Of a stretch of 14,939 bases of DNA, positions 1-7,144 are shown one piece after another. Positions within the stretch are counted from its first letter, which is position 1, and every line of letters begins with the position of its first letter. The DNA comes from CAYLMG01 sp964568365 (GTDB lineage: Bacteria; Planctomycetota; Phycisphaerae; Sedimentisphaerales; Anaerobacaceae), in NCBI GenBank assembly GCA_964568365.1, contig CAZMQF010000053.1:1-14939 (forward strand). Reading direction: 5' to 3'. Below the pieces are notes generated by a model that was not told the origin of the DNA, searched no databases, and saw only the letters and a list, made by a program, of their open reading frames with translations. A program made the position numbers and the translations under genes.

Positions 1-71
1 AATTGCTTTGCCATTTCTGTTACCTCTTCAAATCCTTAAAATTTCAATCGAAATTGTTATTACCTTCCTGT

Positions 72-362
72 TTACTTTTCAACTATCCCGAGAATGTCAC
101 GCTCTTTCAGGATTACATATTTTACCCCGTCTATCTCGACGTCGCTGCCGAGATACTTTGGGTAAATTACCTCGTCGTTTTTCTTGATATGCATTGGGCT
201 TCGCTTGCCGTCATCGAGCATCCTGCCCGGCCCGATGGCGATGACCTTTCCTGTCTGCGGTTTTTCCTTTGCCGTATCCGGCAGAAAAATACCGCCGGCA
301 GTTTTTTCCTGAGCTTCAGTCGGTTTTATAACAACACCGTCATCCAATGGTTTGAGCTTCAT
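72..362 (-). CDS. groES: Co-chaperonin GroES
   Basis: This is the lid of the GroEL folding chamber in the cytoplasm: a heptamer that caps the ring and is released by the ATP cycle. The protein is 96 residues, the usual size. The mobile loop is at about residues 16-32, with GGIFL placing the GroEL-binding hydrophobic triplet at residues 25-27, as in E. coli. It is followed by the conserved TGKVIAIGPGR strand. The ATG at 362 is chosen because AAGGAG lies seven bases upstream; an in-frame TTG at 368 would overlap that spacing. The gene lies 89 bp downstream of groEL on the same strand and has its own ribosome binding site, so it is probably co-transcribed. groEL-first order is the reverse of the usual arrangement. 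Identification is secure. Confidence 0.97.
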   Translation of the reverse strand: MKLKPLDDGVVIKPTEAQEKTAGGIFLPDTAKEKPQTGKVIAIGPGRMLDDGKRSPMHIKKNDEVIYPKYLGSDVEIDGVKYVILKERDILGIVEK

Positions 363-451
363 ATCCAATCTCCTTATATTTCAATTTGTCTCAGTTACTT
401 TTTTATTATTTACTATCCTGAATTAACGTTCCGGGTTTTGTAAGTTTGAAG

Positions 452-2125
452 TTACATCATATCCATTCCGCCGCCCATGCCTCCCATTCCGCCCATACCA
501 GGCGGCATGCCGCCGCCCATTCCGGCAGGGGCTTCTCCCTTTTCTTTAGGCTTTTCTGTAACAAGGCAGTCGGTTGTAAGCAGAAGGCCCGCTATACTTA
601 CCGCATTCTGAAGCGCTATTCGTGTTACCTTAACAGGGTCAATCACGCCTGCTTCGAGCAGGTCTTCATAGGTGTCTGTGTTTGCATTGTAGCCGAAACT
701 GCCTTTGCCTTCGGCTACCTTGTTAACCACTAAATTGGGTGTTGCCCCGGCATTTTCAGCGATGTAGTAGCAGGGTGTTGTCAGGGCTTTAGCGACAATG
801 TCGGCCCCGATTTTCTCATCGCCTTCGAGCTTTAGTTTTTTGACCGCGTCGATGCAGCGAATCAGTGCAACACCGCCGCCGGGGACAATGCCTTCTTGGA
901 TAGCTGCCCTTGTGGCGTGCAGCGCGTCTTCAATTCGGGCCTTGATTTCCTTCATTACAGCCTCGCTCGCCGCACCGACGTTAATCTGTGCAACACCGCC
1001 GGAAAGCTTTGCCAGCCTTTCCTGAAGCTTCTCTTTGTCATAGTCGCTTGTGGTCGTTTCAATTTCGCTCTGGATTTGTTTGATTCTGCCCTGAATCGCT
1101 TTGCTGCTGCCTGCCCCTTCGATGATAATAGTATTGTCATTATCAATCGTAACCTTTTTAGCCTGTCCGAGCTGGGCGGTACTGATATTTTCCATATCTA
1201 TTCCGAGGTCTTTGAAAATCGCTTCCGCGCCGGTCAGCGTTGCAATGTCTCCGAGCATTGCCTTTCGCCTGTCCCCGTAACCGGGAGCCTTTACCGTTGC
1301 AACCTGCAGGACTCCTTTTAATTTGTTTATGACCAGGGTCGCAAGTGCCTCGCTCTCGACGTCTTCAGCGATAATCAGAAGCGGTCTTTTACTTTTCGCA
1401 ACTTTTTCCAGCAGGGGGATAAGCTTTGCCACACTGCTGATTTTGTCCTCATAGACGAGAATATAAGGTTTTTCAAGTTCACATACCATATTCTCGGGGT
1501 CGGTGACGAAGTGTGGCGACAAATAGCCTCTGTCGAACTGCATGCCCTCTACGAATTCGACTTCGGTTTGAAGTCCTTTGCCTTCCTCCACTGTTATCAC
1601 GCCGTCTTTGCCGACCTTTTGAAAGGCGTCAGCCATAATTTTACCTATTTCAAAATCGTTGTTGGCTGAGACCGCGGCGATGTTCACAATGTCACTGGTT
1701 TTGGCGATGTCTACCGGTTTTGCGAGCTTTGTCAGTTTATCAGTTACAGCCCGGGCAGCGCTTTGTATCCCGCGATTCAGCGCCATAGCATCGGCGCCTG
1801 CTGCCAGATTACGGTAAGCTTCCTTGAAAATCGCTTCTGTCAGGACGGTTGCGGTTGTGGTTCCGTCGCCGGCGATTTTTGAAGTTTTACTTGCAGCTTC
1901 CCTGACTAATTTTGCACCGAGGTTTTCATTTTTATCGATGAATTCGATCTCTTCTGCTACGGTAACGCCGTCCTTGGTTACGGTCGGGCCGCCCCAGGAT
2001 TTGTCGATAATTGCGTTTCTCCCTCTCGGGCCAAGAGTTGATTTTACTGCCGCTGACAGCTTTTGAACACCAGCCAGCAGGGCGGCGCGCGCATCTGTTT
2101 CGAAAGCCAATTTTTTAACTGCCAT
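452..2125 (-). CDS. groEL: Chaperonin GroEL (Hsp60)
   Basis: This is the ATP-driven, double-ring folding chamber that works with GroES. The protein is 557 residues and full length. Key ATP-site residues are present and collinear with E. coli numbering: Asp52 in VTKDGVTVA, Asp87 in AGDGTTTATVL, and the catalytic aspartate in EDALHATRA before EGIVPGGGVAL. The C-terminus ends in the Gly-Gly-Met-rich tail (GMGGMGGMGGGMDMM) that projects into the cavity. The start is the ATG at 2125 (MAVKKLAF), eleven bases after AAGGAG; an ATG two codons earlier (2131) lies too close to that site. Upstream I find no inverted TTAGCACTC/GAGTGCTAA (CIRCE), so HrcA control is not indicated by the sequence. The Gly-Met tail suggests the main housekeeping copy rather than a specialised paralogue. 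Confidence 0.98.
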   Translation of the reverse strand: MAVKKLAFETDARAALLAGVQKLSAAVKSTLGPRGRNAIIDKSWGGPTVTKDGVTVAEEIEFIDKNENLGAKLVREAASKTSKIAGDGTTTATVLTEAIFKEAYRNLAAGADAMALNRGIQSAARAVTDKLTKLAKPVDIAKTSDIVNIAAVSANNDFEIGKIMADAFQKVGKDGVITVEEGKGLQTEVEFVEGMQFDRGYLSPHFVTDPENMVCELEKPYILVYEDKISSVAKLIPLLEKVAKSKRPLLIIAEDVESEALATLVINKLKGVLQVATVKAPGYGDRRKAMLGDIATLTGAEAIFKDLGIDMENISTAQLGQAKKVTIDNDNTIIIEGAGSSKAIQGRIKQIQSEIETTTSDYDKEKLQERLAKLSGGVAQINVGAASEAVMKEIKARIEDALHATRAAIQEGIVPGGGVALIRCIDAVKKLKLEGDEKIGADIVAKALTTPCYYIAENAGATPNLVVNKVAEGKGSFGYNANTDTYEDLLEAGVIDPVKVTRIALQNAVSIAGLLLTTDCLVTEKPKEKGEAPAGMGGGMPPGMGGMGGMGGGMDMM

Positions 2126-2131
2126 TGTCAT

Positions 2132-2487
2132 TTCTCTCCTTAAAAAGGTTAGACTGCTTTTCTATAATCTAATACTAATCAAGCAAAAAATATACCAGTA
2201 TCGTAACAAAGAGACTCCTATTTGCACAGCATCTTTATAAGTCCTTGTATGTCAGGATGTTATGAAAGTTGTAAATATAATAATGTAAAATCAGAACAGT
2301 TTTTTAGTCGTCAAATATGCAATTTTTGGCATACCAGGGCAGCTTTTAATTGCCAAGTTGACAGTTAGGATTTCTATGCAGGCCGGCTGAAGCTAAACTT
2401 AGGCAAAGAAACAAATGGTTTTGATTGACTGGTCCTTACGGTTTGGGTATCTTTTTGATGGATTTAGCAATTTGTGTGGAGTTGCTT
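2132..2487. other. Divergent intergenic region between groEL and the 2488 gene
   Basis: This non-coding stretch separates divergently transcribed genes, so promoters for both should lie here. On the minus strand there is the extended -10 match at 2189-2197. On the plus strand a perfect TTGACA occurs at 2358-2363, but no -10 hexamer stands 15-19 bases after it. No tRNA, CIRCE or strong hairpin is visible. Confidence 0.5.
2189..2197 (-). promoter_or_regulatory. Possible extended -10 promoter for groEL-groES
   Basis: Read on the minus strand, TGGTATATT matches an extended -10 element (TGn followed by TATATT, five of six against TATAAT), about 65 bases before the groEL start. No convincing -35 box stands at the right distance, which extended -10 promoters tolerate. 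No heat-shock sigma-32 type promoter and no CIRCE is seen nearby. The call rests on a short match in AT-rich DNA. Confidence 0.28.
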
Positions 2488-3264
2488 ATGTATATTTTGG
2501 CTGTGCAGATACCTTATACGGCTTTGACAATAATTTTTATTGTTTTAGCGACCCTGGTGGCGGCTTTTGTAAGAAGAGTGACAAGGGATAAATGCCTGAA
2601 AGATTTTGAAGGCAATATGATAACGCTCGAAAGGACAGATGGTAAAACAGCCTGGGGAAGACTTGAGGTTGAAAACACCGGGATGGAACTTTCATATCCT
2701 TCGACGCACAAAGATTCTGACGGCCATATAGAGAAAAGCTATATTTTATATAAGTATGAATTTCCTCATATATTGATGTTGGTTCGCTATCATCATCAGC
2801 TAAGTGAAAAAAACAAAAAGAAAAGACAAATCCATCTTAAAAAAACCTATCATCCGGGACTCTTCAGGAGGATGAATCGAAGGATTAAAAACCTCTTTAA
2901 AACTATTAGGGATTCTGTGATGGAGGTGATAAATATTTTAATCAGCCAGGCCAGGAAGGCTTCACCGGCAGGGCAGGCGATTGCTTCACAGGATAAGTAT
3001 GTCACCCGGATGAAAACCGATCTTGTAGGTACCGTCGGGACATCGTATGAGCCGCTGCTGGAAAAATATGTAGGCCATAAAGTTGTTCTTGAGATGGTCA
3101 GGGCTGATACTGTGGTTGAATATTGCGGTGTCCTTAAGGAATATACAGCCGAGTTTATTGAGATAATGGATGTTGATTACAAAGCCAAACCTCAGGATGA
3201 AGCACAAAAAGCCGACCTTCTCGTGCCTCGCAAATATGGACTCGTAAGGCATTATGCAGAATAG
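2488..3264 (+). CDS. Membrane-anchored protein of unknown function with Sm-like segments
   Basis: I do not recognise this family. The chosen start is the ATG at 2488, six bases after GGAG; an in-frame TTG at 2425 and ATG at 2458 lack a good ribosome binding site. The 258-residue product begins with one hydrophobic helix (about residues 8-28) followed by RRVTRDK, so the remainder is probably cytoplasmic. Two stretches look alike: about 39-70 (EGNMITLERTDGKTAWGRLE) and about 193-230 (VGHKVVLEMVRAD, then GVLKEYTAEFIEIMDVD). Both resemble the strand pattern of an Sm/LSm-type barrel. Between them lies a very basic section (about 108-145). The gene ends at a palindromic terminator and converges on the 3294 gene. 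A membrane-tethered, possibly nucleic-acid-binding protein is one reading, held loosely. Confidence 0.72.
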   Translation: MYILAVQIPYTALTIIFIVLATLVAAFVRRVTRDKCLKDFEGNMITLERTDGKTAWGRLEVENTGMELSYPSTHKDSDGHIEKSYILYKYEFPHILMLVRYHHQLSEKNKKKRQIHLKKTYHPGLFRRMNRRIKNLFKTIRDSVMEVINILISQARKASPAGQAIASQDKYVTRMKTDLVGTVGTSYEPLLEKYVGHKVVLEMVRADTVVEYCGVLKEYTAEFIEIMDVDYKAKPQDEAQKADLLVPRKYGLVRHYAE

Positions 3265-3280
3265 CCGGCTATTTTTTTTT
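3260..3280 (+). terminator. Palindromic intrinsic terminator on the stop codon
   Basis: The 14-base perfect palindrome AATAGCCGGCTATT (3260-3273) is followed by an unbroken T run to 3280, the hairpin-plus-U-tract form of an intrinsic terminator. The TAG stop codon of the preceding gene (3262-3264) lies inside the left arm. A direct repeat ATGCAGAAT flanks the structure (3254-3262 and 3284-3292). It sits between two converging genes. Confidence 0.6.
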
Positions 3281-3293
3281 GTAATGCAGAATT

Positions 3294-3746
3294 TTAATTT
3301 GCGAAGACTTTTGCCTTATAATTGTGGTAGATTCTGACTGCTGTTGCGATTAGGCCGGAAAGAAATTGTGAAATGAGTGCGGCATAGGCGGGTGTGATTC
3401 CAATTTTCTGTAAAAAATACTGGAACGGTATTCTGAAGGCATACATTGCGCCGATGCCGTGCAGGTTGGCCTTTGCAATGGATTTCATATCGTAAACAAG
3501 GTTTCTCTTTTTCGCTTTGTATTCAGGTATATGTAATATTGCGAAAATAAAAAGTGAGCCGATGACAAAACCGGCTGTCCCTCCCACGGCTGAGACGACA
3601 GAGATAACTATATCATAACCGGTAAATCTGTCGGTGATAACGGCTGAGGCTGTAGAGGTAATAAGAGCTGCAAAGGAAGCTGCAATCTCGGAAAAATAGT
3701 ATTTCCAGTTTTGTTTCGCAAATATTTTCTTTATGAGTTTTGACAT
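3294..3746 (-). CDS. Small polytopic membrane protein of unknown function
   Basis: The 150-residue product has about four hydrophobic segments: roughly 18-38, 46-70, 95-112 and 118-138. A basic loop (EYKAKKRNLVYDMKS) separates the second and third, and the tail is positively charged. The layout is loosely like small GtrA-type membrane proteins, but I see no diagnostic motif and do not assign a family. The start at 3746 has no clear Shine-Dalgarno sequence. A plausible promoter (TTGCTT, 17 bases, TATGAT) lies just upstream, which would give a leader of under 20 bases. It converges with the 2488 gene, 29 bp away. That it is a real gene is fairly likely from the coherent membrane pattern and basic ends. 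Confidence 0.72.
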   Translation of the reverse strand: MSKLIKKIFAKQNWKYYFSEIAASFAALITSTASAVITDRFTGYDIVISVVSAVGGTAGFVIGSLFIFAILHIPEYKAKKRNLVYDMKSIAKANLHGIGAMYAFRIPFQYFLQKIGITPAYAALISQFLSGLIATAVRIYHNYKAKVFAN

Positions 3747-3769
3747 AACCGAAATTTTTTGAACAAAGT

Positions 3770-3798
3770 ATCATAATAAAATCTTGGTACACAAGCAA
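3770..3798 (-). promoter_or_regulatory. Candidate sigma-70-type promoter for the 3294-3746 gene
   Basis: On the minus strand TTGCTT (3793-3798) and TATGAT (3770-3775) are separated by exactly 17 bases. The -10 box matches consensus at five of six positions and the -35 box at three. Its position gives transcription starting close to the start codon at 3746, which fits the lack of a ribosome binding site there (a near-leaderless message). Confidence 0.4.
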
Positions 3799-3960
3799 AT
3801 AAAACAGCTTATTCTTAATCGGCCTTGGGCCTTTTTTGGCTGCTGTTTTTGTGTTTGTATGCATTATTACAGCAGCTTTGATGTCTGAAATATGGCAGAG
3901 AAAGGCACGCAGGTAGAGAATTGTGTTTTTATAAATAATTATATATATTAGAAATAACTA

Positions 3961-3989
3961 TTGCATTATTTCGGCAAAAACGATAAAAT
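3961..3989 (+). promoter_or_regulatory. Candidate promoter for the asd-truA-GT operon
   Basis: TTGCAT (3961-3966) and TAAAAT (3984-3989) are 17 bases apart. An alternative pair, TTGTGT (3921-3926) and TATATT (3944-3949), is also 17 bases apart, 40 bases upstream. Each matches three of six -35 and five of six -10 positions, so the sequence does not decide between them. Either would place the 4027-4050 hairpin in the transcribed leader. Confidence 0.38.
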
Positions 3990-4026
3990 ACCGGGTTTGT
4001 ATTTTTGTTCTTTAAGTAAATATTGC

Positions 4027-4050
4027 AGGCAGCCGAAAAATGGGCTGCCT
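4027..4050 (+). promoter_or_regulatory. Strong leader hairpin upstream of asd
   Basis: AGGCAGCC (4027-4034) and GGCTGCCT (4043-4050) form a perfect eight-pair GC-rich stem with an eight-base loop (GAAAAATG). The following bases (CTTGTTTGTGTCTT) are T-rich but not a clean U tract. It lies 38 bases before the asd start and ahead of its GAGGAG ribosome binding site. It could be an attenuator, a leaky terminator of upstream transcription or an mRNA-stabilising stem. I see no match to a known lysine or other riboswitch. Confidence 0.5.
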
Positions 4051-4088
4051 CTTGTTTGTGTCTTAAAAAGGCGTAGAGGAGTAAAAAG

Positions 4089-5090
4089 ATGGGTTGTAAT
4101 TTGGCAGTAGCAGGTGTGACCGGAGCGGTCGGGCAGGAGTTTTTGAAAATTCTCGAAGAAAGGGATTTTCCTTTCGATTCGTGCAAAATGCTGGCGAGCA
4201 GCAGGTCGAAGGGCAAGAAAATCAAATTCAAAAACAAAGAATATATCGTTGAAGAGCTGACAAGCAAAAGCTTCGACGGGATTGATATTGCTCTGTTCAG
4301 TGCAGGCGGGGCAAGAAGTAAGGAATTTGCACCTGCTGCGGTCAAGGCAGGGGCGGTAGTGGTGGATAATTCGTCGGCTTTTAGAATGGACCCGGATGTG
4401 CCCCTTGTTATTCCCGAAATAAATCCCCATAAGATTAAAGAGAACAAGGGTATTATCGCCAATCCGAACTGCACGACGATGGTCGCTATAGTACCGGTCT
4501 GGCCATTACATAAGGCCAACCCTGTTAAGAGAATGGTAGTCAGTACATATCAGGCGGCAAGCGGTGCCGGCACGTCGGCTATGCGGGAGCTCGAAAGCCA
4601 GACGAGGGAAATCCTCGACGGCAAAAAGCCGACAATGAAGGCTTTTCCGTACCAGATAGCGTTTAATATTTTCTGCCATGACTCAAAGCTGTCTCCTAAC
4701 GGCTACAACCAGGAAGAGATAAAAATGGTCAATGAGACTCGCAAGATTTTTGATTGTCCCGATATTGCGATTACCTGCACCTGCATCCGCATACCCGTTT
4801 TCAGGGCTCATTGCGCAAGTATAAATCTTGAGTTCAGGGACCCCATTACGCCAGACCAGGTCAGGGACTTATTGAGCACGGCCCCGGGAGTATCGCTGAT
4901 TGACGACCGTGAGAACAATCGTTTCCCGATGCCTGTAGATGCAACCGGAAAAGACGATGTTTATGTCGGCCATATCAGGCAGGATGAATCTATTGCCGAT
5001 AATCGCGCTATCAATATTTGGGTAGCGGGTGACCAGCTTCGCAAAGGTGCCGCTCTTAATGCTGTACAAATAGCTGAAAAATTGCTTTAA
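4089..5090 (+). CDS. asd: Aspartate-semialdehyde dehydrogenase
   Basis: The enzyme converts 4-aspartyl phosphate to aspartate semialdehyde with NADPH. This is the branch point to lysine/diaminopimelate, threonine and methionine, so it also feeds peptidoglycan synthesis. The protein is 333 residues, normal for the family. The N-terminal nucleotide-binding glycine motif is GVTGAVG (9-15). The catalytic cysteine is Cys128 in ANPNCTT, preceded by the conserved VVDNSSAFR (90-99). The substrate-binding Arg/His segment RIPVFRAHC follows in the C-terminal half. The start has GAGGAG seven bases upstream. truA begins 9 bp after the stop, so co-transcription is likely. No truncation or missing key residue is seen. 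Confidence 0.96.
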   Translation: MGCNLAVAGVTGAVGQEFLKILEERDFPFDSCKMLASSRSKGKKIKFKNKEYIVEELTSKSFDGIDIALFSAGGARSKEFAPAAVKAGAVVVDNSSAFRMDPDVPLVIPEINPHKIKENKGIIANPNCTTMVAIVPVWPLHKANPVKRMVVSTYQAASGAGTSAMRELESQTREILDGKKPTMKAFPYQIAFNIFCHDSKLSPNGYNQEEIKMVNETRKIFDCPDIAITCTCIRIPVFRAHCASINLEFRDPITPDQVRDLLSTAPGVSLIDDRENNRFPMPVDATGKDDVYVGHIRQDESIADNRAINIWVAGDQLRKGAALNAVQIAEKLL

Positions 5091-5099
5091 TCTGCCGTG

Positions 5100-5843
5100 A
5101 TGGCAGTACGTAAGATAAAACTGACAATTCAGTACGACGGCAGCGGGTATTCCGGCTGGCAGACTCAGCCGGGCTTTAAAACCATCCAGGAAACGCTCAA
5201 TGAAGCTCTTTTCTCCCTTGTAGGCAGAAAAGTAACCGTGCACGGTGCCAGCAGAACCGATGCCGGTGTTAGTGCACTCGGTCAGGCCGGCCTGATAGAG
5301 CTTGTTAATTGCCCCATCCCGACGGAGAATTTTGTCAAAGCAATAAGCGACAGACTGCCGCCGGAAATTGTTGTCACCGAGGCGGTCGAGGTGGATAAAA
5401 AATTTGACCTTATAGGTGACGTCAAAAGCAAGCTTTACCGCTATACGATTTTCAACGGAAAGCACAGGCCGGTACTGCAGATAAACCACTGCTGGCATAT
5501 ACCGGCCAAACTTGATGAAGATATTATGAATAGGGCTGCAAAGCTTCTGGAGGGGACAAACGATTTTAAGTCTTTTGCTTCTGCCAAAAATAACAGAGAA
5601 AGCACCATCAGAACCATTTTTCAAAGTATGGTAACAAGGGACAATGACCGCCTTTATATTGATGTTGAGGGTGACGGTTTCTTATATAATATGGTGCGAA
5701 ATATTGTTGGGACTCTTGCTGATATAGGTCTGGGAAGGTGGCAGCCTGAGAAGATAACAGAAATTTTGGAGGCCAAAGACCGCACCGCTGCCGGACCCAT
5801 AGCACCACCGCAAGGACTTTGCCTCGTCTGGATAAAATATTGA
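5100..5843 (+). CDS. truA: tRNA pseudouridine(38-40) synthase TruA
   Basis: TruA isomerises uridines 38, 39 and 40 in the tRNA anticodon arm. The 247-residue protein has the family start (KLTIQYDGSGYSGWQTQP), the catalytic aspartate Asp54 in SRTDAGV, the YRYTI strand and the C-terminal FLYNMVRNIVGTL motif. The usual GRTDAGVHA core reads SRTDAGVSA here: glycine before RTD and histidine after DAGV are both serine, but the catalytic residue is intact. I start at the ATG at 5100; a GTG lies directly before it at 5097. There is no clear Shine-Dalgarno sequence, so translation may be coupled to asd, 9 bp upstream. The glycosyltransferase start follows one base after the TGA. Confidence 0.95.
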   Translation: MAVRKIKLTIQYDGSGYSGWQTQPGFKTIQETLNEALFSLVGRKVTVHGASRTDAGVSALGQAGLIELVNCPIPTENFVKAISDRLPPEIVVTEAVEVDKKFDLIGDVKSKLYRYTIFNGKHRPVLQINHCWHIPAKLDEDIMNRAAKLLEGTNDFKSFASAKNNRESTIRTIFQSMVTRDNDRLYIDVEGDGFLYNMVRNIVGTLADIGLGRWQPEKITEILEAKDRTAAGPIAPPQGLCLVWIKY

Positions 5844-5844
5844 A

Positions 5845-7056
5845 ATGAAAATCGTTCATATAATTACAAGACTTATTCTCGGCGGGGCGCAGGAAAATAC
5901 GCTTATAACCTGTAAGCTGCTTGCCGAGCGCGGACACGATGTCACCCTTATAACCGGCCCGGCCATCGGGCCTGAAGGTGAGCTCTTCAACCAGACAAAA
6001 GACGCCGCCTACAAAACTATCGTTATCAACCAGATGATTCGCCCGATTAGCCCTCTCAACGACTTTATCGCCTATCGAAAGATTAAAAAAATTCTCAAAA
6101 AAATTCAGCCGGACATCGTTCATACACATTCAGCCAAGGCTGGTATTCTCGGAAGATTCGCTGCACATTCAATACGCAATTCGCGTCACGCAATACGCAA
6201 TTCGCGTCACGCAATACGCAATACGAAAATAGTGCATACCATTCACGGCCTTGCGTTTCATCCATACCAAAGTAACAGGCTTAATAAATTTTATATTGCG
6301 ATAGAAAAAAGGGCGGCAAAGCGAACAGATTGTTTTATCACGGTAGCTGATGCAATGACACAGCAGGCGAAGGCGGCTGGTATAGGAACAGAAAAAAGTT
6401 TCGTCACTGCATATTCAGCCATTGAAGAAGAAGATTTTCTAAACGCAATAGATGAAGACCAGGTACGGGAGTTCAGGGTTAAATACGGTATCAGCAGAGC
6501 TGCTATTGTGTTTGTTACGATAGCAAGGCTCTTTGAGCTCAAAGGGCACGATTATATAATTGAATCGGCTAAGGCACTTGCAAAAAAATATGAAAATGCG
6601 ATGTGGCTTTTCGTCGGCGACGGCAATTTATCGGATAAATATAAAAGTCAGGTTTACGAGCTTGGCCTTGCAGACCGCATAAAATTTACAGCGCTTTTGC
6701 CGCCGGGCCGGATACCGCTGGCTATTCAGTCATCGGATATACTTGTGCATTGTTCGCTGCGCGAAGGTCTCGCGAGGGCTATTCCGCAGGCGATGCTTTG
6801 CGGCAAACCTGTTGTCAGTTTTGATGTTGACGGGGCAAGAGAAGTGGTGAACGAAGATACCGGCCGCCTCATTGAGCCGAAAAACGTCGAGCAGTTAACG
6901 AACGCCTGTGCCGAGCTTATCGAAGATGCAGACTTGAGAAAAAAATTAGGCGAAAACGGAAGAGAATCTGTAAAAGAAAAATTCGCACCCAAAACAATGG
7001 TCGATACAATCGAAAAAGTGTATAATAGGTTTTTGGAAAAAACCGCAAGGACTTAA
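5845..7056 (+). CDS. GT4-family glycosyltransferase with in-frame repeat insertion
   Basis: This is a retaining GT-B fold glycosyltransferase (family 4), probably transferring a sugar from a nucleotide-sugar to a lipid or glycan acceptor; the substrate cannot be read from sequence. The N-terminal acceptor domain starts IVHIITRLILGGAQENT, with HTHSAKAGILGRFAA and IVHTIHGLAFHPY further on. The C-terminal donor domain has IVFVTIARLFELKGHDY, LWLFVGDG-like MWLFVGDG, and the donor-site motif EGLARAIPQAMLCGKPVV. At residues 110-126 a 21-bp DNA repeat encodes repeated IRNSRHA units; without two of these the loop has the usual family length. Start spacing (one base after the truA stop, no ribosome binding site) suggests translational coupling. 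The 3' end shares a 44-bp identical block with DNA at 8479-8522. Confidence 0.9.
   Translation: MKIVHIITRLILGGAQENTLITCKLLAERGHDVTLITGPAIGPEGELFNQTKDAAYKTIVINQMIRPISPLNDFIAYRKIKKILKKIQPDIVHTHSAKAGILGRFAAHSIRNSRHAIRNSRHAIRNTKIVHTIHGLAFHPYQSNRLNKFYIAIEKRAAKRTDCFITVADAMTQQAKAAGIGTEKSFVTAYSAIEEEDFLNAIDEDQVREFRVKYGISRAAIVFVTIARLFELKGHDYIIESAKALAKKYENAMWLFVGDGNLSDKYKSQVYELGLADRIKFTALLPPGRIPLAIQSSDILVHCSLREGLARAIPQAMLCGKPVVSFDVDGAREVVNEDTGRLIEPKNVEQLTNACAELIEDADLRKKLGENGRESVKEKFAPKTMVDTIEKVYNRFLEKTART
6170..6222 (+). repeat. 21-bp tandem repeat, 2.5 copies, inside the glycosyltransferase gene
   Basis: The unit starts CAATACGCAATTCGCGTCAC plus one G. It occurs in full at 6170-6190 and 6191-6211 and as an 11-base partial copy at 6212-6222, with no mismatches. 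At 21 bp it keeps the reading frame, adding seven residues (IRNSRHA) per unit. The codons do not resemble the surrounding gene, which points to a non-coding repeat that expanded inside the coding sequence. Confidence 0.92.
6970..7013 (+). repeat. Upstream copy of a 44-bp direct repeat
   Basis: The 44 bases encode most of VKEKFAPKTMVDTI plus part of the next codon, in the C-terminus of the glycosyltransferase. The same 44 bases recur exactly at 8479-8522. Flanking codons on both sides of the two copies encode similar residues but differ at many positions (for example TCT/TCC and GTG/GTC). Confidence 0.93.
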
Positions 7057-7144
7057 CACAGCACAAACGTGATGAACAAGATAAAATATGTTACTAACTT
7101 TCCGCAAAAATATTCGAGGGAAAGACAAGAAGAGGTTAAGAACA

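Larger units (their letters stand above)
3747..4088. other. Divergent intergenic region before asd
   Basis: This gene-free stretch holds the minus-strand promoter candidate (3770-3798), an AT-rich section with promoter-like hexamers for asd (3921-3989), and the asd leader hairpin (4027-4050). A weak GGCC-TTG-GGCC stem with six Ts stands at 3821-3837. Open frames across it overlap these elements and have unconvincing composition, so I call none as a gene. Confidence 0.5.

Noticed and set aside
3..443. Open plus-strand frame of 146 codons at the window start
   Set aside because: It lies across groES on the other strand; the groES protein is unmistakable and this frame has no coherent protein features.
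2358..2363. Perfect TTGACA upstream of the 2488 gene
   Set aside because: No -10-like hexamer at 15-19 bases; the bases there are GC-rich.
3821..3837. GGCC-TTG-GGCC followed by six Ts, terminator-like on the plus strand
   Set aside because: The stem is only four pairs and no plus-strand gene ends before it.
3613..3864. Minus-strand frame of 83 codons upstream of the small membrane protein
   Set aside because: It overlaps the 3294-3746 gene and its promoter candidate, and its composition (many Cys, Tyr, Phe) does not look like a protein.
6170..6222. Possible CRISPR array
   Set aside because: The repeats are directly adjacent with no spacers and lie in frame within a gene; there are no cas genes.
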